DNA of 22,194 bases, from contig DBYP01000018.1 of the NCBI GenBank assembly GCA_002309885.1, positions 155,424-177,617 on the forward strand, read 5' to 3'. The DNA comes from Verrucomicrobia bacterium UBA1183. Its GTDB lineage: Bacteria; Verrucomicrobiota; Verrucomicrobiia; Opitutales; UBA9783. A program made the translations under genes and the position numbers. Positions within the stretch are counted from its first letter, which is position 1. Each line of letters opens with the position of its first letter. The notes under the pieces were generated by a model that searched no databases, was not told the origin of the DNA, and worked only from the letters and a program-made list of their open reading frames with translations. This document shows positions 5,658 through 14,578 of this stretch, piece by piece.

Positions 5658-8600
5658 ATGTCAAATCGTATCAATTTTGGAAAATTAAACGAAGTCGTTC
5701 CACCGCCCGATTTAATCGGTTTGCAATTAGCTTCTTATAGGGAGTTTTTACAGTCGGATGTGGCGCCAAGTCAACGTAAAAAGGTTGGGTTGGAAGCCGT
5801 GTTTCAAGAGATTTTTCCGATCGAGAGTTATGATAATAAGTGTCGATTGGAGTACGTTTCTTATCAATTGGTTGATCCAAAAATTTCGGATTACAATTGT
5901 ATTCGTGATGGTATTTCTTATGCCGTATCTTTGTACGTTACCTTGCGTTTGAAGACTGAGGATAATATACAAGAGAGTGAAATTTACATGGGCGAGATTC
6001 CGTTGATGACATCGCGTGCGTCCTTTGTTGTGAATGGTGCTGAACGTGTTATCGTCAGTCAGTTGCATCGTTCGCCAGGAATTTCGTTTGAGCAGGAAAC
6101 CCACACGACCGGAAAAACGTTGTATTCCTATCGTATTATTCCAGATCGTGGAACGTGGATCGAGGTTCAATTTGATCCGAATGATCTGATTTATGTCTAT
6201 CTGGATCGTCGTCGTCGTCGCCGCCGTTTCTTAATAACGACGTTCTTGCGGGCGCTCGGATTCAGCACAGACATGGATATTTTGAAACTATTTTATAAGC
6301 CGGAAACCTTAAGCGTTGCGGAATTATTGGCGAAAGAGGATTTAACCGGATTTGTTTTGGTCGAAGATGTTGTGGATGCTACCAAGGGTTTGGTTTTGGC
6401 GCGTGCTTTCGAGCCAGTAACTAAGACGGTACTTCAAAGCTTCCAAGATTCGAACATTGAAGAGGTTTTGGTTGTAGATAGCAGCTGTGATGATGGCGTT
6501 ATCATTCGTTGTTTGAAAAAGGATACCGTTCCTAATGATGACGAGGCTTTGCGCGATATATTTAAGCGCTTGCGTCCTGGAGATCCAGCGACATTGCAAA
6601 ATGCTCGCATGTTTTTCAAGCACCTGTTCTTTGATGAGAAGCGCTACGATTTGAGCCGCGTGGGTCGTTATCGTTTAAACGAGAAGTTTAACGAAGATGA
6701 ATCTTTGAATAAGCGCTTGTTGCAGCCACATGATATCGTTGAAGCGACACGCTATTTGTGCGGTCTGAAAAAGGGTCAAGGCATGGTGGATGATATCGAC
6801 CATTTGGGCAGCCGTCGTGTGCGCCCAGTGGGTGAATTGCTTTACCATCAATGCCGCTTGGGATTGTCGCGTACTGAGCGTATCGTCCGCGAAAGAATGG
6901 CGTTGTATGATCAAACGGTGGATGCGATGACGCCACAAAAGTTGATGAACACAAAGGCGTTGACAACCGTGGTTCGCGATTTCTTTGCGCGTAGCCAATT
7001 GTCCCAGTTAATGGATCAGATTAATCCTCTGGCGGAAATTACCCACAAGCGTCGTTTATCGGCGTTGGGACCCGGAGGTTTGAATCGTGATCGTGCGGGA
7101 TTGGAAGTTCGAGACGTACATGCTTCCCATTATGGTCGTATCTGTCCGATTGAAACTCCAGAAGGTCCGAATATCGGTTTGATCAACTCTTTGACGACTT
7201 ATGCGCGTGTCAACGAGTTCGGCTTCATTGAAACACCGTATCGTGTGGTTCGCAAGGGCGTTGTAACGGATGAAGTTCGCTATTTAACAGCTGAACAGGA
7301 AGAGCGCGAGGTGGTTGCACAAGCGAACTCGAAGATGGATGAGAAAGGCCGTTTGGAGGGTCGTATCACCGCTCGTAAGCGTTTTGAGGTGGTTGAAGTG
7401 GATCCCAAAGAGGTTACCTGCATGGACGTATCGCCTAAGCAGTTGATTTCGGTTGCGACCGGTTTGATTCCTTTCTTGGAACACGATGATGCTAGCCGTG
7501 CTTTGATGGGATCTAACATGCAACGTCAAGGTGTTCCGTTATTGCGTGCCCAGGCGCCTTTGGTCGGTACGGGACTTGAAGAGAAGGTTGCTCGGGATTC
7601 CCGCACAATTCTCGTTGCCGATGGAGACGGTGTTGTTGCGGCCGTGGATGGTCGGCACATCGTTATTACACCGGATGGAAAGTTACCGAATGTTCGCTCC
7701 GATCGTCCGTTAAAAACCGATCCTAAGAAGGGTGTTTACGTTTATAACTTGTATAAATTCATTCGTTCGAATGCCACGACATGTTTCAATCAGCGACCGA
7801 TTGTCCAGTTGGGTGAAAAGGTTAAGGCAGGTCAAGTGTTGGCGGACGGTGCAGCAACCGAAAATGGTGAGTTGGCGTTAGGAAGCAATGTTTTGGTCGC
7901 TTATATGCCCTGGAATGGTTACAACTTCGAAGATGCGATCATTTTGAGTGAGCGCGTGGTCAAGGAAGATGTCTTCACGTCCATTCACATTGAAGAATAT
8001 GAGGTGGTTGCCCGTGATACCAAGCTGGGTGCGGAAGAAATTACGCGCGATATTCCGAATGTTGGCGAAGAAGCTTTGAAACATTTGGATCGCAACGGTA
8101 TCATCTGTGTAGGTTCGGAAGTTCATCCAGGTGACATCTTGGTGGGTAAGATTACACCGAAGAGCGAAACCGAATTAGCTCCAGAAGAGAAGTTGTTGCG
8201 TGCGATTTTCGGTGAAAAGGCAGCCGATATCAAGGATTCATCGATGATGGCACCTCCAGGATGTACGGGTATCGTAATGGATGTTCGTACTTCGACGCAC
8301 AGCGAAAAGGGTGATAGCGATGAGTCGGTTCAATCGGCCGATCAGCGTCGTCAGCTCAAGAAGATTACGGAAGAACAGCGTGCGGCCAAAGAGCGGTTAC
8401 GTGAAGAGTTAACCGAAGCGCTTTCGAATGTCCTTTTGGGTGAAAAGATTCCGTTGGAGATCGTAAACGGTGAAACCGGGGAAGTCATTATTCCGGCAAA
8501 TCGTAAGATTACCAAGACGTTGTTGCGTAAATTAGCATCAGCGCCCGATAACTTGAAGATCGAACAATCGCCGGTTAAGGTTAAGATTTTTGAAATTGTT

Positions 8601-9449
8601 AACCAGTTTAAGGCGCGTTTCGAAGAGTTGGATAACGAATTCGATGCGAAGGTTCAGCGCTTGAAGGAAGAAGATGGCGATGCGGGCGTTATTAAGAGCG
8701 TCAAGGTCTTCATTGCGGTAAAACGCAAGATTCAAGTGGGTGACAAGATGGCGGGACGTCACGGAAATAAAGGTGTTGTTTCGCGCATCGTTCCGGTTCA
8801 AGATATGCCGTTCTTGGCGGATGGTACACCGGTGGATATTATCCTAAATCCGTTGGGTGTTCCGAGCCGTATGAATATCGGTCAGGTTTTGGAAACGCAC
8901 CTCGGTTGGGCTTGTAAGCTGCTAGGCTTGAAAATTGCAACGCCGGTATTTGATGGCGTTTCTGAATCCACCATTAAAGAGTTCTTACGCAAGGCGCAAT
9001 TGCCGGAAAGCGGTAAGGTTACGCTCTACGATGGTTGCACAGGGGATGCTTTCTGTCAGAAAGTTACCGTGGGTTGTACCTACATGATGAAGCTGAATCA
9101 CTTGGTTGCTAACAAGATTCACGCGCGTGCGGTTGGCCCTTACAGCTTGATTACGCAGCAGCCGTTGGGAGGTAAAGCGCAGTATGGTGGACAGCGTTTC
9201 GGTGAAATGGAAGTCTGGGCGTTGGAAGCTTACGGTGCGGCTTACTCTCTGCAAGAGTTGTTGACGGTAAAGTCCGATGATGTGCAGGGTCGTACGCGGG
9301 TCTATGAGTCGATTGTTAAAGGTTATCATTCATTGCAAGCGGGTATTCCACAGTCGTTCAATGTTTTGGTAAAAGAAATGCAAGGCTTGTGTTTGGATAT
9401 TGAATTGGAATCCAAACAGCAGCAGTCCTTGGGAGAAATGAAGTTCTAG
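5658..9449 (+). CDS. rpoB: DNA-directed RNA polymerase subunit beta
   Basis: 1263 residues, forming with RpoC the active-site cleft of RNA polymerase. The frame opens earlier (ATG 5613, 5619), but ATG 5658 gives the family N-terminus SNRINFGKL; the ribosome-binding site there is poor. The rifampicin region starts at about residue 446. It keeps the D516, H526 and S531 equivalents but has isoleucine (455) at the E. coli N518 position. The ETPEGPNIGLINSL and KMAGRHGNKGVVS segments and the C-terminal clamp segment LQAGIPQSFNVL are intact. It is shorter than the E. coli protein (1342), with a reduced lineage insertion 1 but an SI2-type insertion before the KVFIAVKRKIQVGDK segment. Seven consecutive arginines occur at 184-190 (bases 6207-6227), an extended form of a normally basic segment. 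Confidence 0.98.
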   Translation: MSNRINFGKLNEVVPPPDLIGLQLASYREFLQSDVAPSQRKKVGLEAVFQEIFPIESYDNKCRLEYVSYQLVDPKISDYNCIRDGISYAVSLYVTLRLKTEDNIQESEIYMGEIPLMTSRASFVVNGAERVIVSQLHRSPGISFEQETHTTGKTLYSYRIIPDRGTWIEVQFDPNDLIYVYLDRRRRRRRFLITTFLRALGFSTDMDILKLFYKPETLSVAELLAKEDLTGFVLVEDVVDATKGLVLARAFEPVTKTVLQSFQDSNIEEVLVVDSSCDDGVIIRCLKKDTVPNDDEALRDIFKRLRPGDPATLQNARMFFKHLFFDEKRYDLSRVGRYRLNEKFNEDESLNKRLLQPHDIVEATRYLCGLKKGQGMVDDIDHLGSRRVRPVGELLYHQCRLGLSRTERIVRERMALYDQTVDAMTPQKLMNTKALTTVVRDFFARSQLSQLMDQINPLAEITHKRRLSALGPGGLNRDRAGLEVRDVHASHYGRICPIETPEGPNIGLINSLTTYARVNEFGFIETPYRVVRKGVVTDEVRYLTAEQEEREVVAQANSKMDEKGRLEGRITARKRFEVVEVDPKEVTCMDVSPKQLISVATGLIPFLEHDDASRALMGSNMQRQGVPLLRAQAPLVGTGLEEKVARDSRTILVADGDGVVAAVDGRHIVITPDGKLPNVRSDRPLKTDPKKGVYVYNLYKFIRSNATTCFNQRPIVQLGEKVKAGQVLADGAATENGELALGSNVLVAYMPWNGYNFEDAIILSERVVKEDVFTSIHIEEYEVVARDTKLGAEEITRDIPNVGEEALKHLDRNGIICVGSEVHPGDILVGKITPKSETELAPEEKLLRAIFGEKAADIKDSSMMAPPGCTGIVMDVRTSTHSEKGDSDESVQSADQRRQLKKITEEQRAAKERLREELTEALSNVLLGEKIPLEIVNGETGEVIIPANRKITKTLLRKLASAPDNLKIEQSPVKVKIFEIVNQFKARFEELDNEFDAKVQRLKEEDGDAGVIKSVKVFIAVKRKIQVGDKMAGRHGNKGVVSRIVPVQDMPFLADGTPVDIILNPLGVPSRMNIGQVLETHLGWACKLLGLKIATPVFDGVSESTIKEFLRKAQLPESGKVTLYDGCTGDAFCQKVTVGCTYMMKLNHLVANKIHARAVGPYSLITQQPLGGKAQYGGQRFGEMEVWALEAYGAAYSLQELLTVKSDDVQGRTRVYESIVKGYHSLQAGIPQSFNVLVKEMQGLCLDIELESKQQQSLGEMKF

Positions 9450-9457
9450 TTTTGATT

Positions 9458-12400
9458 ATGGCTAAAGAAGAAGTTCGTGAAGTATTGGGTTTTGAAGAGG
9501 AGCCAACGTTTGATGCCGTTAGTATCGCGGTGGCATCTCCAGACGCCATTCGTCAATGGTCCAAGGGTGAGGTAAAAAATCCGGAAACGATCAATTACCG
9601 TACGTTTAAACCGGAACCCGGAGGACTGTTTTGCCAGAAGATTTTTGGCCCTGTCAAAGATTATGAGTGTGCTTGCGGAAAGTACAAACGTATCAAGTAT
9701 AAGGGCGTTGTTTGCGATCGTTGCGGCGTTGAGGTTACCTTGTCGCGCGTACGTCGTGAATGGATGGGGCACATCGAATTGGCGGTTCCCGTCGCTCATA
9801 TCTGGTTTTTAAAGACGATGCCGAGCCGTTTCGGTTTGTTGCTCGAAATGACGATGCGGGATTTGGAAAAAGTTATCTACTACGAAAACTACATCGTTAT
9901 TGAGCCCGGTCGTACCTCTTTGGAAGAGAAGCAGTTGCTGACCGAGCAGGAGTATCAAGCCGCACAGGAAGAGTTTGGTGAAGATGCTTTCGTAGCTAAG
10001 ATCGGTGCTGAAGCCATCAAGGAATTGCTCCATAAGATGGATTTGCCGGCAGAAGTTGCTGCGATTCAGATAGAGATTGCAAATACCAAGTCGAAGCAGG
10101 TGAAGAAAAAGCTCGCTAAGCGCTTAAAGGTTTTGAATGGTTTTATCAATTCGAAAGCCTTGCCGGAGTGGATGGTCTTGGATGTTATTCCGGTTATTCC
10201 GCCGGATTTGCGTCCTTTGATTCCTTTGGAGGGTGGCCGTTTTGCAACCAGCGATCTGAACGATTTGTATCGCCGCGTTATCAATCGTAACAATCGTTTG
10301 CGTAATTTGCTGCAATTGAAGACGCCAGATGTCATTATTCACAATGAAAAGCGTATGTTGCAGGAAGCGGTGGATGCCTTGTTCGATAACGGTCGCCATG
10401 GTACGCGTCCTGTTACGGGTTCCTCCAATCGTCCATTGAAGTCTTTGAGCGACATGTTGAAGGGTAAGCAGGGTCGTTTCCGTCAAAACCTTTTGGGTAA
10501 GCGTGTCGACTATAGTGGTCGTTCGGTTATCGTTATTGGCCCAGATTTGAAGTTGAATCAGTGCGGTCTTCCCAAGAAGATGGCGTTGGTGTTGTTTGAG
10601 CCGTTTATCATCTGCCGATTGAAGGAATTGGGCTTTGCGCACACGGTTCGTGCCGCACGTAAGATGATTGAAAATAAGTCGCCGGAAGTTTGGGACATTT
10701 TGGCAGAAGTAGTTAAAGGTCATCCGGTTTTGCTCAACCGTGCGCCTTCATTGCACCGTTTGTCCATTCAAGCGTTTGAGCCGGTATTGATCGAGGGTGA
10801 AGCGATACGTTTGCATCCTTTGGTTTGCTCGGCATTCAATGCGGACTTCGATGGTGACCAGATGGCTGTGCACGTTCCGTTATCGACGGAAGCGGTTATG
10901 GAGTCTAAATTGTTGATGCTTTCGACCAACAATATGTTCGCGCCATCCAGCGGTAAACCTATTTTGACCCCTTCGCAGGATATCATCTTGGGTAATTACT
11001 GTTTAACGGCGGAAACTAAGGAAAAACCGGCTAAAACAGAGCACGTTACGTTGATTTCGGACGCGAATGAAGCCTTGCGAATTCAGAGCGAAGGTATCCT
11101 TTCGTATCACGATTGGGTCGATATGCCGAATCCGGATTACGGAAAGGAAACGCGTTTTGGTATTCCGAATGAGAAGTATATTCGTACGACTATCGGACGT
11201 GTGTTGTTTAACACCATTTGGCCAAAAGGTATGGGCTTTGTTAACGATGTTGTTGATAAAGGAAAGCTTTCTGAATTGATCGTTGCAACTTACGATTTGG
11301 CGGATCACGCAAAGGCTGTCGAAACATTGGATGCATTGAAGCAGTTGGGATTCTCAATGGCAACCAAGTTCGGTGCTTCTATCGGTATCGATGATATGTC
11401 GGTTCCTGAAGAAAAAACAGCTATCGTTGAAAAGAGCCGTAAGAAGATTAAGGAAGTTGATGCTCAATTCAAACGTGGTATTATCACAAGTGGTGAGCGT
11501 TATAATAAGGTCGTTGATATTTGGACGAATGCCACCGATGATATCGCTAAGATCGCGTTTAAGGGCTTGGAAGGTGTGAAGAACGGCGAGATGAATCCGG
11601 TTTACATGATGATGGAATCGGGAGCTCGTGGTAATAAGCAGCAGGTACGTCAGCTCTGCGGAGCGCGTGGTTTGATGGCAAAGCCTTCCGGTGAAATTAT
11701 CGAACAGCCGATTTTGTCGTCGTTCCGTGAAGGTTTGAATGTATTGGAATACTTCATTTCCACGCACGGAGCTCGTAAAGGTATGGCCGATACCGCTTTG
11801 AAGACCGCGGATGCAGGTTATTTGACGCGTAAATTGTGCGATGTCGCCATGGATTGTATCGTCGAAAAGACGGACGAAGAGCTTGATTACAACAAAGGTA
11901 TTTGGAAGCAAGCCATTTACGAGGGTGACGAAGAAATCGTAAAGCTGTCAGAGCGTATCATTGGACGTTGTTCTTGCGATGATGTGATCAATCCTATCAA
12001 GCCGGATGAAATCGTTATTCACCGCGGTGAGATGATTTCGGAAGAGCAAGCGAAGCGCGTTGAAGCTTTGGGCATCGAACGTATCAAGGTTTTGTCGCCG
12101 TTGACGCATTCCAAAAAGAATGCCATTCCGGCAAAAGCCTACGGTTTGGATCCTTCGACGCATAATTTGGTCGAGGAAGGTACTTCGGTGGGTATCATCG
12201 CGGCGCAATCCATTGGTGAACCGGGTACACAGTTGACGTTGCGTACCTTCCACGTTGGAGGTGTTGCGAGCCAGGTCTTGAAGTCGCCAGAATTCCGTGT
12301 AAAACATTCGGGTACCGTAAAATACGATGGTTTGCGTATTGTAAAAACCGCAGATAATGCGACGGTCGTCTTGAATAAGACTGGTGTTGTTCATATCATG

Positions 12401-13606
12401 TCGGAAGATCACCGCGAATTGGAAACGGTGCATATTTATGCCGGTTCGCTTTTAACGGTGGAAGACGGCGGAAAGATTGAAAAGGGTAGCGTATTAGCCA
12501 TGTGGGATTCGCACAATATTCCGATTCTTTCCGAAAAAGGTGGTATTGTTCGCTTCAAAGATATGATGCCGGGAATAACGATGCGTCGTTCGACCGACAG
12601 TTCTAGCGGAGAATCGACCGGTATCATTATTGAACACCAGGAAGATTTGAATCCATCTGTTGAAATTGTGGATGCCAAGGATAACGATAAAGTCCTCGCG
12701 ACGTACGCAATTCCGGTGGGTGCGCAGGTTATCGTCAATGTCGGCGATGAAATTTTCCCAGGTGCCTTGTTAGCGAAGACGCCACGTTCGGCTTCTAAGA
12801 CACAGGATATTACCGGTGGTTTGCCACGTGTTGCGGAATTGTTCGAAGCGCGCCGTCCCAAGGATGTCGCTGAGATTTCGCGTATCGATGGTGTTGTTTC
12901 CTTGTCCGGTATGGTTCGTGGTAAAAAGCGTATGCTGATTACCAATGCGGAAAATGGTACCGTTGAAGAACATTTCATTCCACATGGGAAGCAGATGATC
13001 GTTCAGCCGGGCGACTTTGTTAAAAAAGGTCAGCTGTTGACCGATGGTTCTGCGGATCCGCACGAAATCCTTTCGGTTATGGGGCTTCATGCGTTGCAAG
13101 AGTACTTGTTGTCGGAGATCCAGAAGGTTTACCGTCTGCAAGGGGTTGTCATCAACGATAAGCACTTGGAGGTTATTATTTCCAGAATGTTGGGCAAAGT
13201 CCGCGTTGTAGATCCGGGCGATTCCGAATATTTTTGGGGTGAGCAGGTCGATCGTTTTGATTTCTTGAGCACGAACGAAGAGATTATCCAAGCGGGTGGT
13301 AAGCCAGCGGAAGGTGAACCGATACTGTTGGGTATCACAAAAGCTTCGTTGGAAACCGATAGCTTTATTTCGGCAGCTTCCTTCCAAGAAACGACGCGTG
13401 TTTTGACAGAAGCCGCGACGTTGGGTAAGAAGGACGTGTTGAAGGGATTCAAGGAAAATGTTATCATGGGTAATTTGATTCCAGCCGGAACCGGTATGCC
13501 GAAGTATCGTCATATGCGTGTAAAGACGCTGGTCGAAGTTTGTGATAATATGCAAGAAAATCAGGTAGAAGGAGAAAAAGAACCGGAAAATCTTTCAGAG
13601 AATTGA
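9458..13606 (+). CDS. rpoC: DNA-directed RNA polymerase subunit beta'
   Basis: 1382 residues. ATG 9458 is used rather than an in-frame TTG at 9452 because it gives the family start MAKEE. It lies 8 nt after rpoB with no good ribosome-binding site, suggesting translational coupling. The first zinc site is intact (C71, C73, C86, C89). The catalytic NADFDGD is at 461-467 with three Mg-binding aspartates, and the bridge-helix and trigger-loop regions are conserved. A long insertion after the TLRTFHVGG trigger-loop segment resembles the SI3 type of Gram-negative lineages. The second zinc site is missing: the segment normally reading C-x6-C-x2-C-Y-G is SPLTHSKKNAIPAKAYG (880-896), and the upstream cysteine matching E. 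coli C814 is absent too. The gene ends in tandem stops TGA-TAA. Confidence 0.98.
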   Translation: MAKEEVREVLGFEEEPTFDAVSIAVASPDAIRQWSKGEVKNPETINYRTFKPEPGGLFCQKIFGPVKDYECACGKYKRIKYKGVVCDRCGVEVTLSRVRREWMGHIELAVPVAHIWFLKTMPSRFGLLLEMTMRDLEKVIYYENYIVIEPGRTSLEEKQLLTEQEYQAAQEEFGEDAFVAKIGAEAIKELLHKMDLPAEVAAIQIEIANTKSKQVKKKLAKRLKVLNGFINSKALPEWMVLDVIPVIPPDLRPLIPLEGGRFATSDLNDLYRRVINRNNRLRNLLQLKTPDVIIHNEKRMLQEAVDALFDNGRHGTRPVTGSSNRPLKSLSDMLKGKQGRFRQNLLGKRVDYSGRSVIVIGPDLKLNQCGLPKKMALVLFEPFIICRLKELGFAHTVRAARKMIENKSPEVWDILAEVVKGHPVLLNRAPSLHRLSIQAFEPVLIEGEAIRLHPLVCSAFNADFDGDQMAVHVPLSTEAVMESKLLMLSTNNMFAPSSGKPILTPSQDIILGNYCLTAETKEKPAKTEHVTLISDANEALRIQSEGILSYHDWVDMPNPDYGKETRFGIPNEKYIRTTIGRVLFNTIWPKGMGFVNDVVDKGKLSELIVATYDLADHAKAVETLDALKQLGFSMATKFGASIGIDDMSVPEEKTAIVEKSRKKIKEVDAQFKRGIITSGERYNKVVDIWTNATDDIAKIAFKGLEGVKNGEMNPVYMMMESGARGNKQQVRQLCGARGLMAKPSGEIIEQPILSSFREGLNVLEYFISTHGARKGMADTALKTADAGYLTRKLCDVAMDCIVEKTDEELDYNKGIWKQAIYEGDEEIVKLSERIIGRCSCDDVINPIKPDEIVIHRGEMISEEQAKRVEALGIERIKVLSPLTHSKKNAIPAKAYGLDPSTHNLVEEGTSVGIIAAQSIGEPGTQLTLRTFHVGGVASQVLKSPEFRVKHSGTVKYDGLRIVKTADNATVVLNKTGVVHIMSEDHRELETVHIYAGSLLTVEDGGKIEKGSVLAMWDSHNIPILSEKGGIVRFKDMMPGITMRRSTDSSSGESTGIIIEHQEDLNPSVEIVDAKDNDKVLATYAIPVGAQVIVNVGDEIFPGALLAKTPRSASKTQDITGGLPRVAELFEARRPKDVAEISRIDGVVSLSGMVRGKKRMLITNAENGTVEEHFIPHGKQMIVQPGDFVKKGQLLTDGSADPHEILSVMGLHALQEYLLSEIQKVYRLQGVVINDKHLEVIISRMLGKVRVVDPGDSEYFWGEQVDRFDFLSTNEEIIQAGGKPAEGEPILLGITKASLETDSFISAASFQETTRVLTEAATLGKKDVLKGFKENVIMGNLIPAGTGMPKYRHMRVKTLVEVCDNMQENQVEGEKEPENLSEN

Positions 13607-13617
13607 TAAGAAATGTG

Positions 13618-13654
13618 GGATGTAAGCGAGTTTTTTAAAAAAAAGCTTGCATCC
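13618..13654 (+). terminator. Hairpin between rpoC and rpsL (possible attenuator)
   Basis: A 10-bp stem (GGATGTAAGC 13618-13627 with GCTTGCATCC 13645-13654, one G-T pair) surrounds a T6A8 loop that can extend the pairing. It starts 11 nt after the rpoC stop. The downstream CTTTCAT is only a weak U-tract, so partial termination or mRNA processing separating polymerase from ribosomal-protein expression is the likelier role. Confidence 0.45.
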
Positions 13655-13679
13655 TTTCATGGTAACTCTAATTTTTTGG

Positions 13680-13685
13680 TATAAA
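13680..13685 (+). promoter_or_regulatory. Possible -10 box before rpsL
   Basis: TATAAA lies 7 nt before the rpsL ATG. No matching -35 hexamer is found at 16-18 bp, and initiation from it would give a nearly leaderless mRNA. It is a weak candidate for an internal str promoter after the hairpin at 13618-13654. Confidence 0.2.
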
Positions 13686-13692
13686 GAGAAAA

Positions 13693-14079
13693 ATGCCTAC
13701 AATTAATCAGTTAATATCGAAACCAAGGACAAAGGTTAATTCTAAGTCGAAAGCGCCCGCTTTGGGTGGAAATCCTTTCAAGCGCGGAGTTTGTATTCAG
13801 GTTATGACACGTAACCCGAAGAAACCTAACTCGGCTGTACGTAAAGTTACGAAAGTTCGCTTGACGAATGGTGCGGAAGTTATTGCGTACATTCCGGATG
13901 AAGGGCATAATTTGCAGGAGCACAGCATTGTCTTGCTGCGTGGTGGTCGTGTACCGGATTTGCCGGGTGTTCGTTATCATGTTGTCCGCGGTGCTTTAGA
14001 TGCGCAAGGTGTTGAAAAACGTCGTCGTAGCCGTTCCAAGTACGGTGTTCAGCGTCCTAAAGATAGCAAGAAGAAATAG
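13693..14079 (+). CDS. rpsL: 30S ribosomal protein S12
   Basis: A 128-residue decoding-centre protein that controls tRNA selection accuracy. The PTINQL N-terminus, the PKKPNSAVRK loop containing K43 and K44, and the EGHNLQEHS and DLPGVRYH motifs are present; numbering matches E. coli without gaps. The residue equivalent to K88, next to the often methylthiolated aspartate (D89), is proline. Changes at K43 and K88 give streptomycin resistance in E. coli and Thermus. The C-terminal tail is lysine-rich. GAGAAAA before ATG is a modest ribosome-binding site. Confidence 0.98.
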   Translation: MPTINQLISKPRTKVNSKSKAPALGGNPFKRGVCIQVMTRNPKKPNSAVRKVTKVRLTNGAEVIAYIPDEGHNLQEHSIVLLRGGRVPDLPGVRYHVVRGALDAQGVEKRRRSRSKYGVQRPKDSKKK

Positions 14080-14087
14080 GTTGTATT

Positions 14088-14561
14088 ATGGCACGTCGTA
14101 GAAGAGCAGAACGTAGAGAATTAAAAGAAGATCCACGCTACAAGAGCACGTTGGTTGAGCAACTTACGAACCGCGTTATGCGTTGCGGAAAGAAAGCTTT
14201 GGCTCGCCGTATCGTTTATGGGGCGATTGAGCGTGTGAGTGAAAATTTGGGTAAAGGCGATCCCATGGATTTCATGTTGGCAGCCTTGGAAAATATTCGC
14301 CCAAAATTGGAAGTAAAGAGTCGTCGTGTTGGTGGAGCAACGTACCAAGTTCCGATGGAGGTTCCCTATCAGCGTCAAGTAGGCTTGGCGTTTCGTTGGC
14401 TGGTTCAAGCTGCGAATAAGCGCAAGGGAGCTATGGTTGAGGGCTTGGCGAATGAGATTATAGATGCTTACAATAACGTTGGCGAAGTTGTTAAGAAAAA
14501 GGAAGAAGTCCATCGTATGGCACAGGCCAATCGCGCCTTTGCTCATTTGCGTTGGTCCTAA
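14088..14561 (+). CDS. rpsG: 30S ribosomal protein S7
   Basis: A 157-residue primary 16S rRNA-binding protein that organises the 30S head and borders the E-site tRNA. The arginine-rich N-terminus is followed by the conserved NRVMRCGKKALARRIVYGA segment (about 27-45). The VGGATYQVPMEV beta-hairpin is at about 81-92, and the C-terminal segment is HRMAQANRAFAHLRW. In E. coli S7 represses the str operon by binding the rpsL-rpsG gap; here that gap is only 8 bp, so the same mechanism is unlikely at this site. Confidence 0.97.
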   Translation: MARRRRAERRELKEDPRYKSTLVEQLTNRVMRCGKKALARRIVYGAIERVSENLGKGDPMDFMLAALENIRPKLEVKSRRVGGATYQVPMEVPYQRQVGLAFRWLVQAANKRKGAMVEGLANEIIDAYNNVGEVVKKKEEVHRMAQANRAFAHLRWS

Positions 14562-14578
14562 TCTAGATAGGTAATTAT

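Noticed and set aside
6207..6227. Seven consecutive arginine codons in rpoB as a repeat expansion
   Set aside because: This segment is normally very basic in RpoB, and the run mixes CGT and CGC codons, so it is likely an ordinary lineage variant.
7020..7022. Isoleucine at the RpoB N518 position as a rifampicin-resistance allele
   Set aside because: The main resistance residues (D516, H526, S531 equivalents) are wild type, and position 518 varies naturally among bacteria. Resistance cannot be inferred.
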